Source: Dietzia alimentaria 72
GTDB taxonomy: Bacteria > Actinomycetota > Actinomycetes > Mycobacteriales > Mycobacteriaceae
DNA length: 64,000 bases
Assembly (NCBI RefSeq): GCF_000226215.1
Contig: NZ_AGFF01000007.1
Coordinates: 248,001-312,000, forward strand
Reading direction: 5' to 3'
A program made the position numbers and the translations under genes. The notes beneath the pieces were generated by a model, which ran no database searches, was not told the DNA's origin, and saw only the letters and a program-made list of their open reading frames with translations. Within the stretch, counting starts at the first letter, position 1, and each line of letters opens with the position of its first letter. Below are positions 48,552-56,233 of this stretch, piece after piece.

Positions 48552-49298
48552 TCAGCTTCCGGCTGCGCCCGCGATGATCTGGCCGATGTCGAGGCCGTTG
48601 ATCAGCTCCGAGGAGAACGACGCGGGGTCGCTGGAGATCCCGCCGGCGGTGGTCGAGCCGGCCGTGAGGGACCCGAGTCCGAGGCCATCGAGGCTCCCGG
48701 TGACCTGCTCGGCCGCGTTCTTCTCGCGGATGGTCACGCACGTGTTGATGGGGTTCGCGACGAGCCGTCCGTTAATGAGGGCCAATGTCGTCGCGGCACC
48801 GGTGTTGAGCACGTCCCCGGGGGTTGCGTCATCCGGTACGCGGTAGGTGGTCTCCAGCGTGCTGTAGGCCCCGCCGGCGGTGGTCCACCCGGAACCCTCT
48901 CGGTACACGGAGTTGGACGCGGCGTCCGTGCGCACGTCGTCGGTCACTGTGGTCCAACTCTGACCACCGAGGACCTTCCACGTGCTCTGGCGAGCGCTGA
49001 CCAGCACAAAGCCCTCGGGGTGGAAGTCATCGATGCGATTGACGAGGGCCCCCGCACCGCTGACAGTGGTTCGGAACGTCACTGTCCCGCCCGGGGCGGC
49101 GGTGCCGTTGCCAACGACCTCCTTGGTCAGGTGATATTCGGTGCCCAGGCTCCAGAGCCCGCTGAAGGTCTTGGTCTGGCTCGTGGCGCACTGGGCGGTC
49201 TGGGCGGACGCGGTGGCGGCGCCGCCGACCACCACCCCGGACATGGCCATGAGCGCTGCCGCGCCTACGGCAATGGTCCTTCTACGTGTTGCGGTCAT
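48552..49298 (-). CDS. Secreted protein related to the N-domain of the Ig-repeat proteins
   Basis: A 248-residue exported protein. The signal peptide (residues 1-32, ending TASAQ) is followed by a beta-rich domain with PGGTVTFRTTVSGAG, NRIDDFHPEGFVLVSA and YRVPDDATPGDVLNTGAAT. The DFHPEGFVLVSA stretch parallels DFTPTCMEYVPGSA in the Ig-repeat proteins at 54621 and 56234, so I infer a distant shared domain. Cys are at both ends (TAQCAT, INTCVTI). The tail GSLDGLGLGSLTAGSTTAGG is the Ser/Gly/Leu type. It has no anchor motif. Confidence 0.8.
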   Translation of the reverse strand: MTATRRRTIAVGAAALMAMSGVVVGGAATASAQTAQCATSQTKTFSGLWSLGTEYHLTKEVVGNGTAAPGGTVTFRTTVSGAGALVNRIDDFHPEGFVLVSARQSTWKVLGGQSWTTVTDDVRTDAASNSVYREGSGWTTAGGAYSTLETTYRVPDDATPGDVLNTGAATTLALINGRLVANPINTCVTIREKNAAEQVTGSLDGLGLGSLTAGSTTAGGISSDPASFSSELINGLDIGQIIAGAAGS

Positions 49299-49488
49299 TC
49301 GGTGTTCCTTCCAACGGCGTGATGCCCGGGCGGGGGAGTGCAGGATGAGGCGGGATATGGCGTAGCGCACAGGTGGTGGAGCTATCAGCGAACATACCGT
49401 GTGATGAATATCTAGTCGATCAATTGGGTGAGAAAAAACTTGTTGACGTGACTAGACATTTACTCATCTGTGACTTAGCTTACTCGTC

Positions 49489-50133
49489 ATGCTCGTTTCG
49501 TCCCGGCTACGCGCCTCGCGGTCGCGTAGTCCGCTCGCCTCCGTGGCCGCCCTGCTCGTGGCCATGGTTGCGCTGTTCGCGGCGGGTTGTACTGTCTCGG
49601 CGGCACCACCGGAACCCGTGGACAGTGCGCGGTACGAGTACTCAGCGGACGGGGTCATTTGGGGCGGGGTGGAGTCCATCCCGTGGAACCAGTCGACCGT
49701 CCCGGTGCCGGGCGGTTCACCCAATGCGACGACGTTTCATCTCCGTGTCTCAGGTGACTCTTCGGTCAAGGGGGAGATCTACCTCGGAAACTGGTCGATC
49801 AGCCGGGGCAGTGTCTGGTTCAGGGTCGACGTCGACGGCGCGTCCGGAGAAAGGGTCACGCTGCCGGGAAGCGGAGCCGGCCCGGGAATGCTGATGCGGG
49901 AGTTCTCGATCCCACCCGGCGGTGCGGTCCGCGTGACGCTCAACGTCGGCGTCCCCTTTGGCGAAGTCGAGCAGTCGGCACGGATCGTTCCCGACTGGGG
50001 TCTCTTCCTGAGCGAGACCGTCGATCCTGACGACGGCACCGGCTCCATTGGGAGCGGGTCGCTCGGCTCGGCGGGATCATCCGCGGGCAGTTCGCTCGGT
50101 TCCCTCGGATCCCCGTCGGTCAGTCTCCGATGA
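49489..50133 (+). CDS. Lipoprotein of the SipW-type export locus
   Basis: A 214-residue protein with a lipoprotein signal peptide and lipobox FAAGC (Cys34). The mature part (YEYSADGVIWGGVESIPWN, VPVPGGSPNATTFHLRV) is a beta-rich domain. The end, SIGSGSLGSAGSSAGSSLGS followed by LGSPSVSLR, is the Ser/Gly/Leu tail seen in other proteins here. It is co-directional with the signal-peptidase operon that begins 180 bases later. I infer that it belongs to the same surface system. Its role is unknown. Confidence 0.8.
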   Translation: MLVSSRLRASRSRSPLASVAALLVAMVALFAAGCTVSAAPPEPVDSARYEYSADGVIWGGVESIPWNQSTVPVPGGSPNATTFHLRVSGDSSVKGEIYLGNWSISRGSVWFRVDVDGASGERVTLPGSGAGPGMLMREFSIPPGGAVRVTLNVGVPFGEVEQSARIVPDWGLFLSETVDPDDGTGSIGSGSLGSAGSSAGSSLGSLGSPSVSLR

Positions 50134-50199
50134 CCCGACTACGCCCCGGACACCTCGGGGCCCACGAACTCGGTTCGCAGCACCGGGCTGCCAGCCGTC

Positions 50200-50222
50200 G
50201 ACGGTCACATGCCGTGACCGTC
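50200..50222. promoter_or_regulatory. 9-bp perfect inverted repeat before the SipW-type operon
   Basis: GACGGTCAC at 50200-50208 and GTGACCGTC at 50214-50222 are perfect inverted copies with a 5-base spacer. It lies 91 bases before ATG 50314. It has no T-run, so an operator is more likely than a terminator. It does not match KstR or KstR2. Confidence 0.5.
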
Positions 50223-50313
50223 ACCCCTCGCGATGAGAAGGCCCGCGGCCGGTGACATCGCCCTGCTGGTCCGGCGCCCGCCGGGCTGGTCCCGTTCACG
50301 GAAGTGAGTAAGT

Positions 50314-50841
50314 ATGAAGAAGAACACCAAGGGCGCACTGGCAGCTGGCGCGGCCGCACTGCTCCTGGCCGGCGGCGCTGGAACGATGGCGGCGTGGAGC
50401 GACAGTGAGAGCCTCGACGCCGTAACGGTGACCGCCGGGCAGCTGCGGATCAGCGAGCAGCCCGGTGGCGGCTGGACCTGGGCCGACGACGGTACCGACT
50501 TCGACCCGGCTAACGACATGCTGGTGCCAGGCGACATCGTCGAGTACACGGCCGACTACACGCTCGACGTCGAGGGCGAGAACCTCGTGGCTTCACTCAC
50601 ACCTGTTCTCGAGGACACTGGCACAGGCGCCCTCGCTGACTACCTGACGATTACCGCTGACTCGGATACGACAGGTATCACCCTGACCAACATCACGCCT
50701 GAGAACAACGGGGACACGGTGTCGGTGACGACCACCATCACGTTCGACGCATCGACGTCGGGTCAGGACGGTATGGAGGCTAGCGCGAACCTGGCCGGCT
50801 CGACGATCACCCTCCAGCAGACCGCTCCGGCTGCCCCCTGA
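50314..50841 (+). CDS. SipW-type exported protein (RER_14450-like)
   Basis: A 175-residue protein with a non-classical signal segment GALAAGAAALLLAGGAGTMA followed by AWSDSESLDAVTVTAGQLRI. This is the pattern of proteins processed by SipW-like signal peptidases, similar to the alternate signal-mediated exported family in Rhodococcus. The mature part is a beta-sandwich-like domain with no Cys (MLVPGDIVEYTADYTLDVEG). It resembles TasA/camelysin-type fibre proteins in general layout. It is the first gene of a six-gene co-directional run and is seven bases from the next. Confidence 0.83.
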   Translation: MKKNTKGALAAGAAALLLAGGAGTMAAWSDSESLDAVTVTAGQLRISEQPGGGWTWADDGTDFDPANDMLVPGDIVEYTADYTLDVEGENLVASLTPVLEDTGTGALADYLTITADSDTTGITLTNITPENNGDTVSVTTTITFDASTSGQDGMEASANLAGSTITLQQTAPAAP

Positions 50842-50848
50842 TCGTCCG

Positions 50849-51394
50849 ATGGCCACTCATCATCGTTGGGCCCTGGCGGCGGTCGCCGTCACCGGGGTAA
50901 CCGTCCTGTCCGTGCAGCAGACCGGGGCACTGTGGAGCGACTCCGCTCAGCAACCCGGGGCGACGATCTCCTCCGGCCGGCTCGACGTCGCGGTCGGGAC
51001 GTCCGGAACCAAAGTCGCCGACTACGAGTTTGAGGCACTGACCGGAACTGACATGGTGAGCGGCGAGTTCGTGCAGCGACCGCTGCACGTGCACAACACC
51101 GGAAGTGTCCGCATGCAGTACCGACTTCAGTCGGTAACGCTGAGTGTGCCGAGTGAGCAGCTTCCGCTGTACTTGGAGGTGACCCAAGTGTCCTCCGAGG
51201 CCGGATGCCCGGCCTCGGGGGACGCCTCGGGCGTCCCAATATACGACGATGAGCTGCACGGTGCCCAGACCGCCGACCGCACTCTCGCCGCTGGCGCGTC
51301 GGAGATCCTTTGCTTCCGCGCCACGATGGGCCAGAATCCGACTGCTGGCGCGTCGGGGACGGCCACCTTCACGTTCCAGGCGACCCAGTCATGA
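50849..51394 (+). CDS. SipW-type exported protein
   Basis: A 181-residue protein. The hydrophobic N-terminus (WALAAVAVTGVTVLSVQQTG) leads to ALWSDSAQQPGATISSGRLD, a variant of the SipW-type signal. The mature part has LHVHNTGSVRMQYRLQSV and two or more Cys (AGCPASG, EILCFRA). Its stop overlaps the first signal-peptidase gene (ATGA), so the pair is tightly coupled. It is probably a substrate of that peptidase and a minor surface or fibre component. No enzymatic motif is seen. Confidence 0.8.
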   Translation: MATHHRWALAAVAVTGVTVLSVQQTGALWSDSAQQPGATISSGRLDVAVGTSGTKVADYEFEALTGTDMVSGEFVQRPLHVHNTGSVRMQYRLQSVTLSVPSEQLPLYLEVTQVSSEAGCPASGDASGVPIYDDELHGAQTADRTLAAGASEILCFRATMGQNPTAGASGTATFTFQATQS

Positions 51395-51993
51395 CGTCGA
51401 TCGAAGAACGCCCAGTGGTAGGCGAAGAATCAGAGCGAACCGGCCCGTGGTGGTGGGTTCGGAGCGTCGTGTCCTGGCTTCTCGTCCTGGTGGCCGCAGC
51501 AGTTCTGGCCGCTCTTGTGGTTGTGCCCCGGCTGACGGGAGCGACCCCGTATACCGTGCTCACCGGGTCGATGGAACCGACTTTGTCCCCGGGGACGCTG
51601 ATTGTGGTCAAGCCGGTCGAACAGACCGATCTCGCGGCCGGCGATGTGATCACGTTCCAAATCGAGTCAGACAACCCGGCCGTTAATACCCACCGCATCA
51701 CTCAGATCGTGTACGACGCCCAGGGCACCCCGCGGATCCAGACGCAGGGCGATGCGAACAATGTGCCCGATCGAGACTTGTTGGTGCCCGGGCAGATCCG
51801 GGGCCGACTCTGGTATTCCGTTCCCTATCTCGGCTACGCCAATACCGCGCTGACCGGCGACAGTCGACAGGTGTTGCTGTGGGTCGCCGTCGGCGGTCTA
51901 GGGGTTTACGCCCTGTGGATGTTCGGGTCGGGCTTCAGTGACAGACGACGGGCCCGCAACGGTGCGGACGACGCGGGATCGGAGAACGATTGA
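51391..51993 (+). CDS. SipW/ER-type signal peptidase I (first)
   Basis: A 200-residue signal peptidase of the S26B (ER/SipW) type. The catalytic Ser is S60 in LTGSMEPTLSPG. The partner residue is H101 in NTHRITQIV, where bacterial LepB-type enzymes have Lys. It has an N-terminal membrane helix (VVSWLLVLVAAAVLAALVVV) and a C-terminal helix (VLLWVAVGGLGVYALWMF). The gene is sandwiched between three probable substrates, overlapping both neighbours (ATGA and TGATG). It is expected to process the adjacent exported proteins on the outer face of the membrane. Confidence 0.88.
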   Translation: MTSIEERPVVGEESERTGPWWWVRSVVSWLLVLVAAAVLAALVVVPRLTGATPYTVLTGSMEPTLSPGTLIVVKPVEQTDLAAGDVITFQIESDNPAVNTHRITQIVYDAQGTPRIQTQGDANNVPDRDLLVPGQIRGRLWYSVPYLGYANTALTGDSRQVLLWVAVGGLGVYALWMFGSGFSDRRRARNGADDAGSEND

Positions 51994-52604
51994 TGACTCC
52001 CAATGACAAGCCGAACGGCGTCGCACGGATACCCGGGCTATGGAATTTCCGTAAAACGCGGGCGTGGGCCTACACACGTGCGGGATTGACTCTGGGCATT
52101 GTTTTCGGCGCCGGCGCTGTGGGGACGATGGCGGCGTGGTCCGACTCTGCCACGGCCATAAGTGGCACCTTCAGTGTGGGCACACCCGAGGTGTTGCAGC
52201 TCAAGGTCAACGGCGATGCTCCGACACATCAGTTCGTGACCCTCAAGCGCCAGAGCATGCTTCGTGGCGATAGCGCAGCAGGTGCCCTCGATGTACAGAA
52301 CACCGGCACGGTCAATTTCAAGTGGTCGATCTCGGCTGCGGCGACCGGCTCTCAGGACTTGATCAACGTGCTGGAGGTGGGTCTGTATAACGGGCAGTCT
52401 AATAACGGCTCGACCTGCACAGGATCGCAAATCGGGACGACGAAAGCGATGTCACCCTCGCCGACGCTTGCCACCGGGAGGTCACTGAACAGTGGAGCGT
52501 CCGAGAAAATCTGTGTTCAGGTGAGAGTGAAGTCGGATGCGGGGATCGCGGCTCGCTTTAAGATCGCTAACCCCACCTTCACCATTGTCGCGGTGCGCGC
52601 CTGA
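51993..52604 (+). CDS. SipW-type exported protein
   Basis: A 203-residue protein with a 25-30 residue charged leader, then GLTLGIVFGAGAVGTMAAWS and DSATAISGTFSVGTPEVLQL. The GTMAAWSDS stretch is identical to that of the protein at 50314, so both are likely cleaved by the same peptidase class. The mature part contains ALDVQNTGTVNFKWSIS, also similar in layout to the 50849 protein (LHVHNTGSVRMQY). One Cys pair (STCTGS, EKICVQV) is present. It overlaps both flanking peptidase genes by one base (TGATG). Confidence 0.82.
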   Translation: MTPNDKPNGVARIPGLWNFRKTRAWAYTRAGLTLGIVFGAGAVGTMAAWSDSATAISGTFSVGTPEVLQLKVNGDAPTHQFVTLKRQSMLRGDSAAGALDVQNTGTVNFKWSISAAATGSQDLINVLEVGLYNGQSNNGSTCTGSQIGTTKAMSPSPTLATGRSLNSGASEKICVQVRVKSDAGIAARFKIANPTFTIVAVRA

Positions 52605-53185
52605 TGAGCACGAGGACACAAGCCTTTGCAGGACGAAACTCCGCGCGAGCGGACCGACGTCACCGAACCCGTGAAGTGGTTCTCAACGTAGGCGCTGTTG
52701 TCGGCCTCGTCTGCATTGTGGTCGCAGCGGTGTCGATGCTGCTCGGCGTAACCCCACTGGTGTTTCGCTCGGGTTCGATGTCGCCCGAGATCCCGACCGG
52801 ATCTCTCGCGCTGTCCCGCTCCGTGCCTGCATCCGAGATCACAGTCGGCGACGTGGTGAGTGTGGACAACCAACAGGGTGTCCGCATCACACACCGCGTG
52901 GTGGACCTCGTCCCCGCGCCGGCAGATCTCGGGGTGGTGGCCACGCTGCAGGGGGACGCCAATCCGGTACCCGACGTCGAGCCTTACGTCTTTGACCGGG
53001 CGGACCGGGTGTTCTTCCATGTTCCCGGTGCCGGGTATGCGGTGAGTTGGCTGACCAGCCCAGTGGCGATCTTCCTCGGCGGAGTACTCGTGGGTGCGGT
53101 GGTGGTCTTGGCGGCCGGGTATGGACCGCTGCCCCGCCGAGCGGTGCGGTCAGAACACGACTACGACGTCAATGCAGAGGCTTAG
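52604..53185 (+). CDS. SipW/ER-type signal peptidase I (second)
   Basis: A 193-residue S26B-type signal peptidase. The catalytic Ser is S58 in FRSGSMSPEIPTG, with H97 in RITHRVVDL. Membrane helices lie at both ends (VVGLVCIVVAAVSMLLGV and AIFLGGVLVGAVVVLAAGY). It is clearly divergent from the first peptidase in sequence, so the two probably have different substrate preferences rather than being a recent duplication. The stop lies 10 bases before the GTG of a further exported protein. Confidence 0.87.
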   Translation: MSTRTQAFAGRNSARADRRHRTREVVLNVGAVVGLVCIVVAAVSMLLGVTPLVFRSGSMSPEIPTGSLALSRSVPASEITVGDVVSVDNQQGVRITHRVVDLVPAPADLGVVATLQGDANPVPDVEPYVFDRADRVFFHVPGAGYAVSWLTSPVAIFLGGVLVGAVVVLAAGYGPLPRRAVRSEHDYDVNAEA

Positions 53186-53195
53186 GAGAACTACA

Positions 53196-54365
53196 GTGTC
53201 TGATCACAAACCAGCCGAGTCTCACGCGAAATCGTTGCGAGCAGTTGTTGCGATAGCCGGGGTTTCAGCCATGGCGGTTATGCTCGGGCAGTCAGTGTCG
53301 ACGCTCGCGCAAACGAATCAGACGGTGTCAACGAGCGGCTCGCAGGTCGCGACTGGCAACTTCTTCCCGACGCCGTTGGTGACAAATGTGGCGTGCGTTA
53401 CTTCGGGGGGTGCAGGAGCCAGGCGCGCGACCATAAGCTGGAGTCCGCCTGTCCCGGTCCCAGGTAAAGAGGACTCGGTCTACCGCTACCGAGTTGATTG
53501 GGTATATGACAATGAAGAAGTAAAGTACTCATTCGAAACGAATAGCAATACCACGGGCGCGTTTAGAATCTATGATCAGACGACACCTGCCACAGCTGCT
53601 ACTTACCGAATCCGAGTCCATACGATAAACTCGGATGATCCTTCGGTAGTTTCCTCGGGATACCGAAGTCACTCAGTGCATTCTTACTCGATATTCAGTA
53701 CGTACTGCACCGGCGATCCGTACCCGGAAACGGACGCTCCGAATCGGCCATGGGAGAACACCACCGTGTGGGATCCTTCGCAAATGGCGCCCGCGGCCGC
53801 TGGTCAGCGGAGAGGTACGGCGGTGGGGCGCTCTGCACCAGTTGCAGCCGTCAACCCGACCGAGGCCGACGACGTGGAAGCAGCAGAGCGGAATGCGGAC
53901 GCGACCGTCGCGCAAACGAGTGAACCGAGTGACGAAACGTCCCCGAACACAATGACGTCTCGGTCGACCGTTGCCTCGGGCACCGTAAGGCCGTCCACTT
54001 TACAGGGCCCAACGTCGACTGCTACGTCTCGCCCGCCAACGACAACCCCATCGTCGTCCGAAACGAGATCTACGACTGTGCCCAAAACGACCGAGACTTC
54101 GACGTCCCCTTCTGTCGCAGCCACGACGTCGAGTGTGACCCAGGCGCCCGCTTCGCCAGTGCGCCTGCCGAGCGGTCGGGAGGCACAAATCGTCGGGGAC
54201 ACGAAGCTGGAAGTCTCCGGCGCAGACGCGCCGGAATGTACGGCCAAAGTTCGAAAGGGCTCGGAATTGACAGTCCGCGATGGTGAACTCCACCTGACTG
54301 ACCAGGTTATGACTCGAGTAGTCGACCTGGAGACCTGCGAACTGCGCCGTCTGAGGGGAAAGTAG
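53196..54365 (+). CDS. Exported Thr/Ser-rich protein with FnIII-like domain
   Basis: A 389-residue protein. AGGAG sits 7 bases before GTG 53196. The N-terminal hydrophobic segment AVVAIAGVSAMAVMLGQSVS runs into TLAQTNQTVSTSGSQVATGN, a SipW-like arrangement. Residues about 65-160 look like a fibronectin type III domain (ATISWSPPVPVPG, YRYRVDWVYDNEEVKYSFET). A long Thr/Ser/Pro stalk follows (about 215-320), then a small C-terminal domain with two Cys (DAPECTAK, LETCELRR). Parts of the gene are visibly richer in A/T than neighbours, hinting at separate ancestry. Confidence 0.78.
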   Translation: MSDHKPAESHAKSLRAVVAIAGVSAMAVMLGQSVSTLAQTNQTVSTSGSQVATGNFFPTPLVTNVACVTSGGAGARRATISWSPPVPVPGKEDSVYRYRVDWVYDNEEVKYSFETNSNTTGAFRIYDQTTPATAATYRIRVHTINSDDPSVVSSGYRSHSVHSYSIFSTYCTGDPYPETDAPNRPWENTTVWDPSQMAPAAAGQRRGTAVGRSAPVAAVNPTEADDVEAAERNADATVAQTSEPSDETSPNTMTSRSTVASGTVRPSTLQGPTSTATSRPPTTTPSSSETRSTTVPKTTETSTSPSVAATTSSVTQAPASPVRLPSGREAQIVGDTKLEVSGADAPECTAKVRKGSELTVRDGELHLTDQVMTRVVDLETCELRRLRGK

Positions 54366-54620
54366 GCGACGAAGCGCAGAAGCCGAGTCTGGGAGTTTTG
54401 GACGGCTGACTTGAAGCATTCTCTCAGTTGAGATGCGGATGTGACGGGTGTTGTCAGTGCAGCGCAGTCCCCAATGTGTCCATGATTGGCGGATCCAAGA
54501 GAGTGTCCTATAAGGGTTTTATTTCCGCTACTAGTCCGTTATTGTCACGTACATCACATTGCGGGTTAGTCGGCGAGTGAGCAGAGACCACACTGGGTGG
54601 TCTGGGGATGGGGAGAATCG

Positions 54621-56108
54621 ATGAAGCAAGGAAATATACGCAGGACGGTGGCTACGGCGAGTGTCGCAGTCATGGCGGGGTCAGTGCTGGCCATTGGCGG
54701 GGCGGGGGTCGCGGCGGCGGCACCGACGCCGCCATCGACGACGGTGGTGCCGGGTGCGTTCCTGACCTCTCAGTTCACTATCACGCGAACGGTAAGTGAG
54801 GCGTCGCCAACCTACGGCGACACGGTCACGGTGACAACTGACATTACGCGCGACAACCTTGGGCACTTGCTATACCAGGTCCGTGACTTCACCCCTACGT
54901 GCATGGAGTACGTGCCGGGGTCTGCAACTGCAAACAAACCAGAAGTGCCCACGGGGAACAACGAGCTTGTCGAGTGGTCCTCGACGCTCGGTCGGCAGGC
55001 GGAGCCGTTCACGATGACGGCGGAGTACACCGTGAACTGCAACGCCGGGAATATCGGGACTGGCGGGACCTGGATGAAGAGGGCTCCCGCAGGCGACTCC
55101 GAGCTGGGCAACCGCAACATGGGCCCGACGATCAGCGTCCAGCGCAAGGGGACCTCGGTGTTCCTCGGGCAGCCGGTCAACCCTGAGGTCGGACAGTCGA
55201 TCACGTTGAACGCCACCACGACCAACGTCCCGGAGGGCGGCCAGGTCACCTTCTTTGTGGATGGACAGGCTGTCGGCGGGGCACAGGTCTCGAATGGTGA
55301 GGTCTCGTTGCAGTGGACCCCGACCTCCGAGGGCACCAAGCGGGTGCGGGCCACGTTCGCCCAGACCGGTACTCACGGCGGTTCGGCGTCAGTGGATCGC
55401 ACGGTGATCGTGTCTCCGACCAACGTCGACTCCTCTGTTTCCGTTACCGCTGCCGGAACTCCGAAGGTGGGCCAAAGCACCCAACTCACCGCCACTGTCA
55501 ACCCGCCAGGTACCGGGGGCACAGTGGTGTTCAAGGAGAACGGAACCACCGTCGGATCCGCACCCGTCGCAGCGGACGGTACGGCGAGCGTCAACTGGAT
55601 TCCGAGTACGGCGGGACAGCGCACCATCGACGCCGACTTCTCCGGGCGGAGTGGAGTTAACGCGTCCAACGGTGCAATTCCTGTGACCGTCGCGTCGGCG
55701 GACCCCAGCGACCTCTCGACCACCACCACGCTAGATGCGGTCCCGGTCACGCCGCTCGGCGATGAGGTAATACTCAAGGCCACAGTCGACCCCAGCATGG
55801 CTGGCGGCGCGGTCACCTTTTACGACGGTCAGATCGAGATCGGCACGGCCGATGTGCAGGCGGATGGCACGGCGACCTTGACCTGGACCCCGACCGCTGA
55901 CGGCGAACGCACCGTCCGCGCGGTCTACTCGGGCAACGGCAACTACTTGTCGTCGCAGGCCACCACGCTGGCAATCATCACGCCGAAAATTGTCGACCCG
56001 ACCGACCCGACCGACCCGACCGACCCCACTGACCCGGAATCAGGAAGTCTCGGATCTCTGTCAGGCGGCAGCGCCAACGGTTCCCTGGGCTCACTTGGGG
56101 GGAACTGA
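54621..56108 (+). CDS. Secreted protein with N-domain and three Ig-like repeats
   Basis: A 495-residue exported protein. The signal peptide ends near residue 34 (AAAAPTPP). A 140-residue N-domain follows, with Cys94 (FTPTCMEY) and Cys140 (YTVNCNAG). Three Ig-like repeats of about 90 residues then run from about 178 to 455, each with a WTPT or WIPS motif. A DPTDPTDPTDPTDP linker leads to the tail SGSLGSLSGG...GSLGSLGGN. The N-domain aligns without gaps to that of the next gene. A GGGGAG ribosome-binding site supports ATG 54621. An adhesin or wall-associated role is likely. There is no LPXTG. Confidence 0.85.
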   Translation: MKQGNIRRTVATASVAVMAGSVLAIGGAGVAAAAPTPPSTTVVPGAFLTSQFTITRTVSEASPTYGDTVTVTTDITRDNLGHLLYQVRDFTPTCMEYVPGSATANKPEVPTGNNELVEWSSTLGRQAEPFTMTAEYTVNCNAGNIGTGGTWMKRAPAGDSELGNRNMGPTISVQRKGTSVFLGQPVNPEVGQSITLNATTTNVPEGGQVTFFVDGQAVGGAQVSNGEVSLQWTPTSEGTKRVRATFAQTGTHGGSASVDRTVIVSPTNVDSSVSVTAAGTPKVGQSTQLTATVNPPGTGGTVVFKENGTTVGSAPVAADGTASVNWIPSTAGQRTIDADFSGRSGVNASNGAIPVTVASADPSDLSTTTTLDAVPVTPLGDEVILKATVDPSMAGGAVTFYDGQIEIGTADVQADGTATLTWTPTADGERTVRAVYSGNGNYLSSQATTLAIITPKIVDPTDPTDPTDPTDPESGSLGSLSGGSANGSLGSLGGN

Positions 56109-56122
56109 CACGCGGCTCACAT

Positions 56123-56160
56123 CCTGTGCCCCGTCGCCTCCAGGGGCGGCGGGGCACAGG
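56123..56160 (+). terminator. Terminator between the two Ig-repeat genes
   Basis: The arms 56123-56138 and 56145-56160 (CCTGTGCCCCGTCGCC with GGCGGCGGGGCACAGG) pair with one mismatch around a 6-base loop. It lies 14 bases after the first Ig-repeat gene. Confidence 0.75.
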
Positions 56161-56233
56161 ACTATCAGCGCGGAGCATTCACTAGCCGTCCGCGCAACAG
56201 CTGAAAGACCAATCCAACACGCAGGGGTGCACG

